Below, in pieces: positions 10,704-21,800 of a DNA stretch of 64,000 bases. A program made the translations under genes and the position numbers. The stretch covers positions 25,585 to 89,584 of the forward strand of contig NZ_FOVJ01000009.1 of NCBI RefSeq assembly GCF_900115125.1, read 5' to 3'. Numbering within the stretch: the stretch's first letter is position 1; every line of letters begins with the position of its first letter. Source of the DNA: Nitrosospira briensis (GTDB lineage: Bacteria > Pseudomonadota > Gammaproteobacteria > Burkholderiales > Nitrosomonadaceae). The notes beneath the pieces were generated by a model, which was given only the letters and a program-made list of their open reading frames with translations, was not told the DNA's origin and did not search any database.

Positions 10704-12011
10704 ATGCAAATACATGATCTGATCGGTATCGGCTTTGGCCCCTCCAACATTTCGCTTGCCATTACGCTGGAGGAAAAGAAGCAGGAAGGGTACGACATAA
10801 ACTCTTTCTTTATCGAGAAACAGCCCAGTTTCGCCTGGCATGCCAATATGATGCTGGACAATACGCATATGCAGATTTCCTTTTTGAAGGATCTGGCAAC
10901 CATGCGCAACCCGTCCAGCCATTTCACGTTTATCAATTATCTGCATCAAAAGCAGAGGCTTCAGGACTTTATCAACCTGAAAACCTTTTTTCCCAGCCGC
11001 CACGAGTTTAACGACTACCTTGCATGGGCTGCGTCGCATTTCAACGATCGGTGTGCTTATGGCGAAGAAGTTCTGGAAGTGCTGCCTGAGAAGCGAAATG
11101 ACGAGGTTACGCTACTGCGCGTTCGCTCGCGGGATGCAAATGGGATGATCCGGGAACGATTGGGGCGAAATCTTATTGTTAGCGTCGGCGGGGTACCAAG
11201 TATACCTGAGTGCTTCCGTCCACTGAAGGGTGACGTCCGAGTTTTCCATTCGAACAGCTACCTTCGCGAGATCGAACGACACAAGGACGCCAAAAGAATA
11301 GCGGTAGTAGGCGCCGGCCAGAGCGCTGCGGAAATTTTCATGGATTTGCACAATCGCCCAAGCGCCCCTCACGTCGACCTCATCATGCGCGCCCGCGCCA
11401 TCAAACCTTCTGATGACAGCCCTTTCGTCAACGAAATTTTCAATGCCGATTTTACTGATTTCGTTTTCAGCCGCTCTGAGCGGGATCGCGCTGCTCTTCT
11501 GGAGGAATTCTGGCATACCAATTACGCCGCACCCGATCTCGTCCTGATCGAACAGATCTTCAATGCATTCTACCAGCAGAAAGTGACCGGTGATGCCCGT
11601 CACCGCTTCCTCCGACGCCACGAGGTCGTCAGCGTCCAGGCTTTACCGGAAGAAGGCATTCAGTTGCTGCTGCGGGACCTCAACGCGGGCCACGAGCATT
11701 GTGCGACTTATGATGCAATTGTGCTTGCAACCGGCTACCGCCGGGATTATCACAAATCCCTGCTGAATCCACTGTTGCCCTATATGAATAACTTTTCTGT
11801 CGATCGCAACTACCGGCTGAAAAGTACCCCGAATTTCAGGCCTGCAGTCTTTCTCCAGGGAGCCTGTGAATCGAGCCACGGCCTGAGTGACACATTGTTG
11901 TCGGTAACTGCCGTCCGAACCAATGAGATAGGGCACGCCCTGCTTTCTGAAGTCAATCAACCTGAGATTAAACAAACAGGAACACCCATACGAGCGGTCG
12001 CAAGTCGCTAA
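10704..12011 (+). CDS. L-ornithine/lysine N-monooxygenase
   Basis: A flavin-dependent N-hydroxylating monooxygenase (PvdA/SidA/IucD family, 435 aa) that converts the side-chain amine of ornithine (or lysine) to a hydroxylamine. FAD site GIGFGPSN (residues about 8-15), NADPH site VGAGQSAAE (about 203-211), and the family's LATGY motif (DAIVLATGYRRD). MQISFLKDLATMRNP is the substrate-side region shared with PvdA. It forms a two-gene operon with the acyltransferase. Ornithine is favoured because the last NRPS module carries a hydroxyornithine-type pocket; IucD-like lysine use is not excluded. Confidence 0.92.
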   Translation: MQIHDLIGIGFGPSNISLAITLEEKKQEGYDINSFFIEKQPSFAWHANMMLDNTHMQISFLKDLATMRNPSSHFTFINYLHQKQRLQDFINLKTFFPSRHEFNDYLAWAASHFNDRCAYGEEVLEVLPEKRNDEVTLLRVRSRDANGMIRERLGRNLIVSVGGVPSIPECFRPLKGDVRVFHSNSYLREIERHKDAKRIAVVGAGQSAAEIFMDLHNRPSAPHVDLIMRARAIKPSDDSPFVNEIFNADFTDFVFSRSERDRAALLEEFWHTNYAAPDLVLIEQIFNAFYQQKVTGDARHRFLRRHEVVSVQALPEEGIQLLLRDLNAGHEHCATYDAIVLATGYRRDYHKSLLNPLLPYMNNFSVDRNYRLKSTPNFRPAVFLQGACESSHGLSDTLLSVTAVRTNEIGHALLSEVNQPEIKQTGTPIRAVASR

Positions 12012-12035
12012 ATTGCCCTTCTAAATCATCTTCCT

Positions 12036-12055
12036 TAAATGAGAATTATTCCTTA
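12036..12055 (+). promoter_or_regulatory. Fur-like box before TonB receptor
   Basis: TAAATGAGAATTATTCCTTA contains TGAGAAT-T-ATT, a good left half and partial right half of the Fur motif, about 95 bases before the receptor ATG. It shares ATGAGAA with the boxes at 9311 and 9529. By-eye match only. Confidence 0.45.
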
Positions 12056-12146
12056 AAATAACTGCGCCCACCTCATCGATATGGTTAAATAGCCAGTCAC
12101 GTCGGAAATATTTAAAAAAATTTTTCAACTACAGCAACTTCAAAAA

Positions 12147-14543
12147 ATGAAAGCCTATAAAAAAACTATTAAAGGGCGCTGTCCACTTACCCACCGCATC
12201 CAACGCACCAAACTCGCAACCGCGCTACAGTATGCCCTCCTTAGCTTGTCCATGGCAGGATATGCCCATGCGCAACAAGCTTCTCCAGAACCGGCCAAGG
12301 CTGGGCAGCAGTCCGAAAGGAAAACTCTTCCGGAGGACGGTAGCACCGGACAATCCGCTATAGAACCACCATCTGAATCGAAAGAACAAACCTCTGGAGG
12401 GAAGGCCGCACCGGCTGCAAAAGATACTCAAAGGCCAGCTGAATTGGGCAAGCAGGAGGAAACCGTTTTGCCGACATTGGTTATCAAGGATACAGGACTT
12501 GATAAAATTGAGTACGGTACGAAAGATACCATGACGGCGACAAAGACGAAGACCCCGATTCTCGAAATACCCCAGTCGATGACCGTCATCACCCGCGATG
12601 AGTTGACCATGCGCGGCGTGCAACTCAATTTCACCGAAGCACTGCGTTACATACCGGGCGTAACCGCGGACCAGTTTGGATTTGAGGGGCGAGGTTTCGA
12701 GTATGTAAGCATGCGAGGCTTCAACTCCTTGAGCACTGCCAACTTCCGGGATAATTTAAGCCAGCAGGGAAGAGGGCTTTATTTCGCCGACTTCATCACC
12801 GATCCCTATTCCCTCGAGCGGGTGGATGTATTGCGCGGCCCCACTTCAGTCACGTTTGGGCGAGGCGACGCCGGGGGTATCGTGAACAGGATAACCAAGC
12901 TTCCCACTGCCACTCCTATCCGCGAGATCGAACTCCAGTACGGCAATTTTGACCGCAAGCGAATTGCCGCGGATTTTGGCCTGGCAAATGAAGATGGAAC
13001 ATTGATGTTCCGCCTTGTTACCTCCGCGCTCGATACGGACACCCAGGTACGCTTTCCCAATACAGGCGGGGACCGGGCCCAGATCAGGCGCTTTTACATC
13101 TCACCATCTCTGACCTGGCGCCCCACCAACAGAACATCCATTACTCTTTTTGGTGACATCCTGAACAACCGTAGCCAAGCGTCTGCCTTTTACCAAGCTG
13201 CGCCAGATGGCCGCCCTACCAACACGCTTCTGGGTGACCCTAACTTTACGCGGTATTCCACCGACCAGGCCTCCGTAAGCTACAAACTTGAGCACCATTT
13301 CAATGACAGCGTCACGGCGCGGCAAAACTTCCGTTTCATGGGGCTCAATGGCAGGTACAGGGAGATTGATCCCGGTTTCGATCCTGACACAGAAACCCGA
13401 TTTGCCGCGGATGGGCGAACTCTGCGTCGCAGTGCATTCGGCACCCGGGAACGAGTGGATCAAACGGTGCTCGATACACACATCGAGGCTCGTGCTCGCA
13501 CAGGTCCTTTCAATCATACCGCTTTGGTCGGAATCGACTGGAATCGCGTTGAGTCCACCCTCAAATATTTTGCAGCCAGTGCTCCAACCCCTTCCATTGA
13601 TATTTTCAATCCCAACTATAACCAGCCGATGCCCACACCGGATTTGCTGGCCATCGATGGCGTCCAGAAGATAGACCAGGTTGGCTTTTACGTACAGGAT
13701 CAAATCAAGTTTGATCAGCGCTGGGTTTTGACTCTAAGCGGCCGCCACGATAAGGTGTCGAGCGTTACTGACGTTAATGTTTTCAACCCCCAGCATACCG
13801 CGAGCAAAGATTCAGCGTACACCGGCAGGGCCGGCCTGACCTACCTTTTCTCCAACGGTGTCGCGCCTTATTTCAGTTATTCGCAATCTTTTTTGCCTCA
13901 ATATGGGCTCAATTTTTTTAATAACAGTCCCTTCGAACCTACGCGCGCTTCGCAGTATGAAGTGGGCATCAAGTATCAGCCTCCCGGCACCAGAAGCCTG
14001 TTCACGGCAGCGTTGTTCGAGTTGACCAAAACCAACGTTCTGACTTTTGATCCTCGCTCACCACGTGGTCTTACGGAAACAGGCGAGGTTCGCTCCCGGG
14101 GCGCGGAACTGGAAGCAAGGACAGAGGTTTTTCGAGGCCTGAATGCGATTGGTGCTTTCAGCTATGTCGATGTCAAGATAACCGAAAGTGCCGAGGGCTT
14201 CGCAGGCAAAATGCCACTCCGCGTCCCCAACCTGACAGCCTCGGGCTGGCTCGATTATAACCTTGGCACGCTGAATGTCGACGCGTTGAGGGGATTCTTC
14301 ATCGGAGGCGGCGTTCGTTATGTGGGCAGGGTATTCAATGATGATGCAAACACAAGCACCACCCCGTCGTTCACCCTGTTCGACGCGGTCCTTCGATATG
14401 ATCACGGCCCCTGGCAATTTCTAATCAATGCGAATAACATATTTGATGAAAAATACTTTACTGCAGGTCCTGGCCCAGGCGGCGGGAGCTTCTTCCTGGG
14501 GTCGCGACGTACTGTTGTAGGGACATTGAAACTGAGGTTTTGA
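12147..14543 (+). CDS. TonB-dependent ferric-siderophore receptor
   Basis: An outer-membrane receptor of 798 residues. A signal peptide is likely cleaved after AHA (about residue 42). A Pro/Ala/Glu-rich linker follows (43-105), then a TonB-box-like LPTLVIKD region, the plug domain (about 125-245, with EIPQSMTVITRDEL, YVSMRGF, VDVLRGPTSVTFGRGDAGGIVNR) and a 22-strand barrel ending in the terminal aromatic TLKLRF. This is the FpvA/FhuE-type siderophore subfamily. No secretin/TonB (STN) signalling domain is visible before the plug, although an ECF sigma gene is in the same island. A Fur-like box lies upstream. Its ligand is presumably the siderophore made by the island. Confidence 0.93.
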   Translation: MKAYKKTIKGRCPLTHRIQRTKLATALQYALLSLSMAGYAHAQQASPEPAKAGQQSERKTLPEDGSTGQSAIEPPSESKEQTSGGKAAPAAKDTQRPAELGKQEETVLPTLVIKDTGLDKIEYGTKDTMTATKTKTPILEIPQSMTVITRDELTMRGVQLNFTEALRYIPGVTADQFGFEGRGFEYVSMRGFNSLSTANFRDNLSQQGRGLYFADFITDPYSLERVDVLRGPTSVTFGRGDAGGIVNRITKLPTATPIREIELQYGNFDRKRIAADFGLANEDGTLMFRLVTSALDTDTQVRFPNTGGDRAQIRRFYISPSLTWRPTNRTSITLFGDILNNRSQASAFYQAAPDGRPTNTLLGDPNFTRYSTDQASVSYKLEHHFNDSVTARQNFRFMGLNGRYREIDPGFDPDTETRFAADGRTLRRSAFGTRERVDQTVLDTHIEARARTGPFNHTALVGIDWNRVESTLKYFAASAPTPSIDIFNPNYNQPMPTPDLLAIDGVQKIDQVGFYVQDQIKFDQRWVLTLSGRHDKVSSVTDVNVFNPQHTASKDSAYTGRAGLTYLFSNGVAPYFSYSQSFLPQYGLNFFNNSPFEPTRASQYEVGIKYQPPGTRSLFTAALFELTKTNVLTFDPRSPRGLTETGEVRSRGAELEARTEVFRGLNAIGAFSYVDVKITESAEGFAGKMPLRVPNLTASGWLDYNLGTLNVDALRGFFIGGGVRYVGRVFNDDANTSTTPSFTLFDAVLRYDHGPWQFLINANNIFDEKYFTAGPGPGGGSFFLGSRRTVVGTLKLRF

Positions 14544-14587
14544 TATGCTGGTAAAACCTTACTGCACGATGGCTGGGAGAACTCTTG

Positions 14588-15559
14588 GTGGGACTTGACC
14601 CTGATCTTGCCGCGTTTCTCGAACTGGTGGAAGTGGGCGCCAGCAATGGCGCCCCTCCCTTGCACGAACTGTCGCCCATGAAGGCTCGGGAGCAATACGA
14701 CATGTCAACTCTAGTGCTGGACGGCGCCGGCATGGAGGTGGCGAGCGTCAATGCAATCAGCATCCCCTGCCGGGACGGCAGCAGGATCACGGCAAGACTT
14801 TATACTCCTATGCTGAGCGAGCCTCTGGAGGTGGTATCCTTTTCTGCCTTGCTTTACTTTCACGGCGGGGGATACTGCGTCGGCAGCCTCGATTCCCACG
14901 ACTCCCTCTGCAGGGCTTTGGCGGCACTCACGCCCTGCTGCATAGTAAGCGTTGGATACAGGCTCGCGCCCGAATACCCATTCCCGACTGCTGTCCATGA
15001 CGCCCAGGATGCCTACCAATGGCTTCTTTCTAACGGCTCCGCTTATGGTATCGATACGCAACGTATTGCTGTGGGAGGCGATAGCGCCGGTGGGACTTTG
15101 GCAACTGGATTAACGATTACGGCGCGCAACGAAGGCTGGCCCCAGCCCGTGCTTCAGGCGTTGCTCTACCCCTGTACAAGCGCCTGGCAAGATACCGATT
15201 CCCACCGCCGCCTGGCAAAAGGGTATCTGCTCGAAGCGCCGACGCTTCAGTGGATGTTCAACAATTATTTACGCGGCGAAAAAGACCGGAAGGATTGGCG
15301 TTTTGCGCCGCTGGAAGCATCCGATCTTACAGGCCTCGCTCCCGCATTTATTGCTTTGGCCGAATACGACCCCTTGCTGGATGAAGGTGTGGCGTACGCG
15401 GATAAGCTCAAGGCGGCAGGGGTGCCCACCCAACTTAAAATCTATGAAGGAATGACGCATGATTTCGCCCGCCTGGGTAACATCGTAAGCGAAGCGAGCA
15501 AGGTGCGTGAGGATATTGCTCGAGGGCTTGCAAGCGCATTTCATAATGGATCATATTAA
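14588..15559 (+). CDS. HSL-family alpha/beta hydrolase (esterase)
   Basis: A 323-residue cytoplasmic-looking esterase of the hormone-sensitive lipase class: oxyanion motif YFHGGGYCVG (about residues 92-101), nucleophile motif GGDSAGGT (about 159-166), acid in AEYDPLLDEG and His in GMTHDFARLG. It starts 44 bases after the receptor and probably shares its transcript. GTG at 14588 is preferred because GGGAGA sits 7 bases upstream; TTG at 14585 is the alternative. In this context it may hydrolyse the imported siderophore to release iron or trim its acyl chain; this is inference, and it could be a general esterase. The convergent gap 15560-15803 shows no feature. Confidence 0.85.
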   Translation: MGLDPDLAAFLELVEVGASNGAPPLHELSPMKAREQYDMSTLVLDGAGMEVASVNAISIPCRDGSRITARLYTPMLSEPLEVVSFSALLYFHGGGYCVGSLDSHDSLCRALAALTPCCIVSVGYRLAPEYPFPTAVHDAQDAYQWLLSNGSAYGIDTQRIAVGGDSAGGTLATGLTITARNEGWPQPVLQALLYPCTSAWQDTDSHRRLAKGYLLEAPTLQWMFNNYLRGEKDRKDWRFAPLEASDLTGLAPAFIALAEYDPLLDEGVAYADKLKAAGVPTQLKIYEGMTHDFARLGNIVSEASKVREDIARGLASAFHNGSY

Positions 15560-15803
15560 ATAGAGCTGACAACCCTTTCAATTCAATAGCCATCTACATG
15601 CGGCCGCGATTTTGCCAGTCTTCCGATTCGTCTTGGCCGTCTTTGATTGATCGCAGGAAGAAACAAGGAAATAGCCTCTCTTTCTAAACGTACCTCTCCG
15701 CCTGACCTATCTTTCCAGAAAATCACCCAGTTGAATAACAGGGGACAGACCTGCCTATCCCTTATTACTCTTTGATCAGCCCAGCAGGCAGGTGGGAATA
15801 AAT

Positions 15804-18800
15804 CTACGTCGGCAAAAAAGTGCTTTGCGAATAAAGATCCTCCAAAGCCGATTTTATTCCCAGCAATAAAGGGCTAGCTCGCACAATCGCAAAGTGGTCC
15901 GTATTGATCTCGTTCGAAACCGGTTCAACCTGATCTATTTGCCGGGCAAGAGCCGATCTGTCCGACAATGGGCGTGCTGCGACCCACCAGCACGAGGGCG
16001 GAATGTTCAAGCGACTCAAGCTGGGCGCCTGTGCCGCGAGCGCTTTTAAATGCCGCGCGACAGTGAAGATACGGGCTAACTCCCCCGCTCCCATGTCCGC
16101 ATAACCGCCAACCTCTGCACTGCTTGACCCCCCTGTGCCTCTTCGTGCCTGCTCCGCTAAAATCAGGGCTTCCAGCAGGCTTGATATTATTTGCTCCGAT
16201 GGCTGCTCCACGCCGGTCACGTTGTCATTGGAGTAAACGCTACCCACGCCCTCAATTTTCGCCCCAGGCAACGCCACTGAAACAAAATCGAAAAAGTCCT
16301 GCCGCCAATCGTCGGGCTCAGGCTCGTCCACATCAGGGATAAAAGGATCGATGAGGCCGAGAAATGCAACCGTTTGAGCCTCCGCCTCAAGCGATGCAGC
16401 AATCATGGCGGCAAGGGTGCCGCCCAAGGACCAGCCAAGCAAGTGGTATGGCCCTTCCGGCTGCATCTGGCGGATGATTTGGCAATAATCCGCGGCCATT
16501 TGAGCCAGAGAAGTGTCACTATGCGCCGGGTTTGCCAACATGCGGCTGGGTAGTCCGTAGACTGTCCGTTTGCCGTGCAGCTGTCGCGCCAGGGGCTGAT
16601 AATCAAACACGGTCCCAAATCCCGCATGAATACAGAATAACGGCTCGGCTTTCGCTTTCTCGCCCGGCTGGTTTAATAATAGCAACGTTTGTGTTTCCGC
16701 CGGAGCTTGCATGTCCAGGCCAAGCAAATCCGCGATCGAGGGACGCTGCATCAAATCCCGCAGTTTGAAATCGAACTTCGCGCCCGGCACGTTGCGCATA
16801 CGAGCCATCACTTTCAGGCTGGAAAGCGAATCTCCACCAAGCGCGAAGAAGTTGTCCGTTTCACCTACGCGTTCCACGCCCAGCACTTCCTGCCAGATTT
16901 GTGCGAGCAGTCTGGCCTCAGGAGTAGAAGGCACTCGATAAATATCGCTGGCAACAGCACCCGGTTCGGGCAATCCATCGCGGTTCAGCTTGCCGCTTGG
17001 CAACCGGGGCAATGTCTCCAGCATGAGAATATGCGCGGGCACCATGTAGTCAGGTAGCCGTTTGGCGAGTTGCTGCTTCAGCTCAGCAGAAAAATCATGC
17101 GTGGCTTCGCCTTGAACCGGCGCAGCCGATGCAGCTGCAACGGGAACGACATAAGCAACCAGTTGAGGGCCTGTCGGGCCATCGTAGACCACAACCGCAA
17201 CGTCCCCTGTTTCGTGGAGTTCGCGTATACATGCCTCGATTTCGCCCAACTCGATTCGAAACCCGCGAATCTTCACCTGGTGGTCGGCACGGCCGATGTA
17301 CTCGATATTGCCGTCATCCAGCCACCGTACCAAATCACCCGTGCGATAAAGCCTCCCCCCGTTCGCATCAAATGGATCGGCCACGAAGCGTTCAGCGGTC
17401 ATCCCTGTCCGTCCAAGGTACCCGCGCGCCAGTCCGTAGCCGCCGATATACAACTCCCCGACCACGCCCACAGGTACAGGCTGCATGTCTACATCGAGCA
17501 CATACGCAGTACGTTCTCCTACCGGCCGGCCGATGGGCGCGTAGGCGCAATCGAAGCTGTTGCTCGCCTCCGTCTTCCAGATCAATGGTGTAACAACCGT
17601 CTCGGTCGGCCCGTACCCATTGATGAGAATGCGCGGCCGTAAGGTCTTCCGCACAAGGTCATAGGAGGCCTTGGGCATGGCTTCACCTCCGAACACATAA
17701 AGCTCTACCGGCGGCGGATCGCTGCGGGGCGCCGCCCATTCGGCAACTTGCCCCAAATATGCGGGTGGAAACGCAGCATTGGTAATGCCATAATTGTGCA
17801 GGGCATCGTACGTCTGTTCCGCCGTCCACAGTTCCTGGTCACGAACCGCCAGCCCTGCACCCACTGTCAATGCCGTTAACCAGCGCTCATGCGCTCCATC
17901 GAACGAAAACGACATGAAGAGCAGTTCGCACGAGTGCGGCGTCATGCCATATATCTCAGCCGTAGCGCGACAATGCATGCTTAACGGGCCATGCGCCACT
18001 GCTACACCCTTGGGAAGCCCCGTCGAGCCCGATGTATAGATAATATAGGCCAGGTTATGTTCATGGAGGGGAATGCTTGGGTTTTGGCTAGATTCAGCGG
18101 TTACGTCCAGTGAATCCAAGGCCAGTGGCCGCACCTTGGCATCACTGCCAAGCTTGCGCAACAATTTCTCTTCAGTCAAAAGGAGCGACATGCCGCTGTC
18201 CTTAATCATGAAGGAAAGGCGCTCGGCCGGATACTCAGGGTCAAGCGGCACATAGGCTCCGCCGGCCTTGAGCACGGCGAGCAGCGTGACGATCACCTCG
18301 AGTGAGCGCTCCATCGCCACGCCTACCCTTACGTCCGGGCCCATCCCCATACTAACCAGCTTATGTGCGAGTCGATTTGCCCGCATGTTCAATTCGCCAT
18401 AGCAGAGCTCCCGCTCCCCCATCAGCAGGGCTATCGCTTCGGGTTGTTCAACTGCATTCTGTTCGATCAGGCGATGAACCGGCAGATGCGGGAGTTGAGA
18501 AAGTCCGGGAGTGCGGGTAGTCGATCCTAGCGAGAAAAGGTGATCGGGTTTTACTCCTTCCATCCAACCAAGCTCTCCAATCACCCGCTGCGGATGAGCC
18601 ACCATTTCCCTCATCAGGAATTCCATATGTTCGCGAATCTCCAGCGCGAATTCGTCTGGAATGTTGGCTTGTCCGTAGCAGTACTCAATCTCCAGCATCT
18701 CGCCCACAACGACTTGCAAATCCATCGCATACCCGGTAAGCCCCTTGCCCTCTACTTCACCGAAACGAAGGCCATAAAGTTCATTACCGCGCATCGCCTC

Positions 18801-21800
18801 GTCTATGGGGTAATTTTCAAACACGACAATGCTGTCGAATAAAGACTGTCCAGGCGAGCCCGCCCAACGCTGAACCTCGGCGAGCGATGCATGCTCATGC
18901 TCACGCAGTCTTGCATTCGTTTTCTGCAGCAGGCTAAGATACTCTACTACTGTCAGCTCACTGCGGCGCTCGACTGGAACTGGAATCGTATTGATGAATA
19001 ATCCCAGGATCTCGTCAGCTTTTGGCAGACTCGGCGGGCGGCCCGCTACGGTTGCGCCGAATACAACAGTATCCTTGCCCGTATAGCGCTGCAAAAGCAG
19101 CGCCCATGCCGCCTGGATGACCGTATTGAGCGTCACCTGGCGCCGTTGCGCAAATGCTTTCAGTTGGAGCGTTTCCTCCGGATTCAGACGAGTGTAGATC
19201 TGCGCAAACCCTGATCTCTTATCTCCCTCCTTCCTCTTGCCCAACCTGTTCGTCGCCTGAGCTAGTATAGTGGCGCCTTCGATCCCTCGAAGTTCAGTTT
19301 GCCAAAAAACTTTGGTTGCCTGTACATCCTGTCTTGCAAGCCAATGTACATAATGACCGTAGTCCGGCCCGGGCGCGACAAGCGTTTCGCCGCCGTAGCA
19401 ACGCAGCCACTCGCTGATCAGCATGGAGTCACTCCAACCGTCCAGCAGGATGTGGTGCTTTGTCCAAACCAGGTGATAGCGGTCGTCAGCAATACGTATG
19501 AATGCAAGCCGGACCAGCGGTGGTGCAAGAAAGTCAAATTCTCGCGTCAGGTCTTCCTCAGCGTAAACAGCAATCCGGGATTCCAGTTGATCCAGGCCAC
19601 GCCAGTCCAAGTGAACAACAGGTACATCGACCTGCTTGAATATAATCTGCAGCGGACGGGCCAACCCGGCTTGCCACAGAAAACCAGTACGCAATACCGG
19701 GTGTCGAGCAACCATTGCCCGCCACGCATCTGCGAGCCGCTTGGGTTCAAGACCTTCCACTTCGACACTGATCTGATTCACATAGAGGCCAGTACCCGTC
19801 GCTTCTAATGTATGAAACAGCATTCCTTCCTGGGTGGGGGACAAAGGATAAATGTCCTCAATTTCATCATCTGTGAAAGCAAGCATGCTGATTGCTTCGG
19901 TTCTCAGATAATCGCGCAGATAACCGCGCTGCCGCCTGGCCACCACTTCGGCTGGTTCCTGTATGGCTTCGGTCACTTTCGATAGTGACGTGATGGTCTG
20001 CCGTTCAAACAATTGCCGGGGAGTGATCTTCCAGCCAGCACGGCGGGCTTTGGTGACAATCTGAAGACTGAGTATGGAGTCTCCCCCCAGTTCGAAGAAG
20101 TTGTCATTCCGCCCCACCTGCCCCACGCCCAGCACTTGCGCCCAGATCCCGGCCAGCGCTTCCTCCACTTCCCCCTGCGGCGCCTCGTAATCAACCGTAC
20201 CCACAAATTCCGGCTCAGGCAATGCCTTGCGGTCCACCTTTCCGTTCGGATTGAGCGGCAGGCTCTCCAACACCACAATTGCCGACGGAATCATATAGTC
20301 AGGCAAAACTTTCGCCAGCGCTTCGCGTAGTCGCACAATGTCCACATTCTTGCCTGCATGCGGGGAAACATAGCCCACCAGCCTTGCACCGCTTGGCCCT
20401 TCTCCAGCGATTACAACAGCTTCCCTGACATCAGGCTGAATAAGCAGTTGTGCCTCTATCTCGCCCAACTCTATGCGGAAACCCCGTATCTTGACCTGAT
20501 GATCCAGTCGCCCAAGGTATTCAATCTGCCCGTCTGCCCGCCATCTTGCCAAATCCCCTGTGCGGTAAAGCCTCCCGCCCTCCTCATCAAACGGATCAGC
20601 AATGAAACGCTCTGCCGTCAGGCCCCCGCGGTTGAGATAACCCCGTGCCAGTAGATCTCCTCCAATGCACAGCTCACCTGGAATCCCCGATGGGACAGGA
20701 GTGAGATTGGCATCCAGCAAGTAAATATTGCGGCCCGCAAGCGGCTTGCCGATGGCCACTTTCGTCAGTACTGCCTCGTTACCACGCGAATAATTGCTGC
20801 AATCGCAAGCGGTCGCTGTCACGGCTGCCTCGGTGGGTCCGTAGGTATTAAGGAGGGTGACCCCGTCAAATCCAGCATGCTTCCAAGCTATAAGCCCTTC
20901 GGGGGACATCGCTTCACCGCCTGCGTGAACCTGCCGCAATAAGCCATAGTCACGCGGTCCGATTCTGGCGAAGTCCTGCACCAGAAGAAACCAATATGCT
21001 GTAGTCAGATCCGCCACCGTTATCCGCTTATTGATCAGCTCGTGGTAGAAGGTATCGCTATCCCATAGCATAGGGCCGCGCAAGACAACCCCTGCGCCGA
21101 CACATAGGGGCGGAAAAAGCTGTTCGATAAAGCCGTCAAAATTGATCGTCGAAAATTGCAGCATCCGGTCCGAGGAAGCGAGACAAAAAAACCCAACCGC
21201 AACCTGAGCATGTTCGGCAAGGGCATGATGGGGCACGCCGACGCCCTTTGGCTTGCCGGTGGAGCCTGAGGTATAGATGACATAGGCGAAGTTGTCTCCA
21301 TGCAGGGATACCGCCGGGTTGCGTTCGGACTCGCCATCGAGGTCCAGCACGTCCAGTTCCAGCACCTCGCATTGCGCCGACTGCGGAATGCGTCCCCTAA
21401 TATGGCTTTGCGTCAGCAGCAAACCGAGCGCGCTGTCTGTCACCATGTAATCCAGCCGCTCCCGCGGATACTCCGGGTCCAGCGGAACATAAGCACCGCC
21501 AGCCTTAAGTATCGCCAAAAGCCCAACAACCATCTCGATGGAACGCTCCACCGCAATGCCCACCCTGGTCTCGGGCTTGACCCCCAGGCTCATTAAGCGG
21601 TGCGCCAAACAGTTGGCCCGCCGGTTCAATTCAGCATAGCTCAGCTCGGTATCCCCGAAGATCAGCGCCACCGCTTCCGGCCGCGCTTCAACCTGCCGCT
21701 CAATCAGCCTGTGTACAGGCTCAGTATCCCCATAACGCCGATCATTGACACCCCAGGCCCTGAGCTGCCCCCGCTCCGCCTCGCTCAAAATGTCAATGTC

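Noticed and set aside
9505..12040. TAAAT elements before the acyltransferase (9505) and receptor (12036) as shared ECF sigma -35 boxes.
   Set aside because: No consistent CGT-like -10 element lies 16-17 bases downstream; the matches overlap the Fur-like AT-rich sites and are likely chance.
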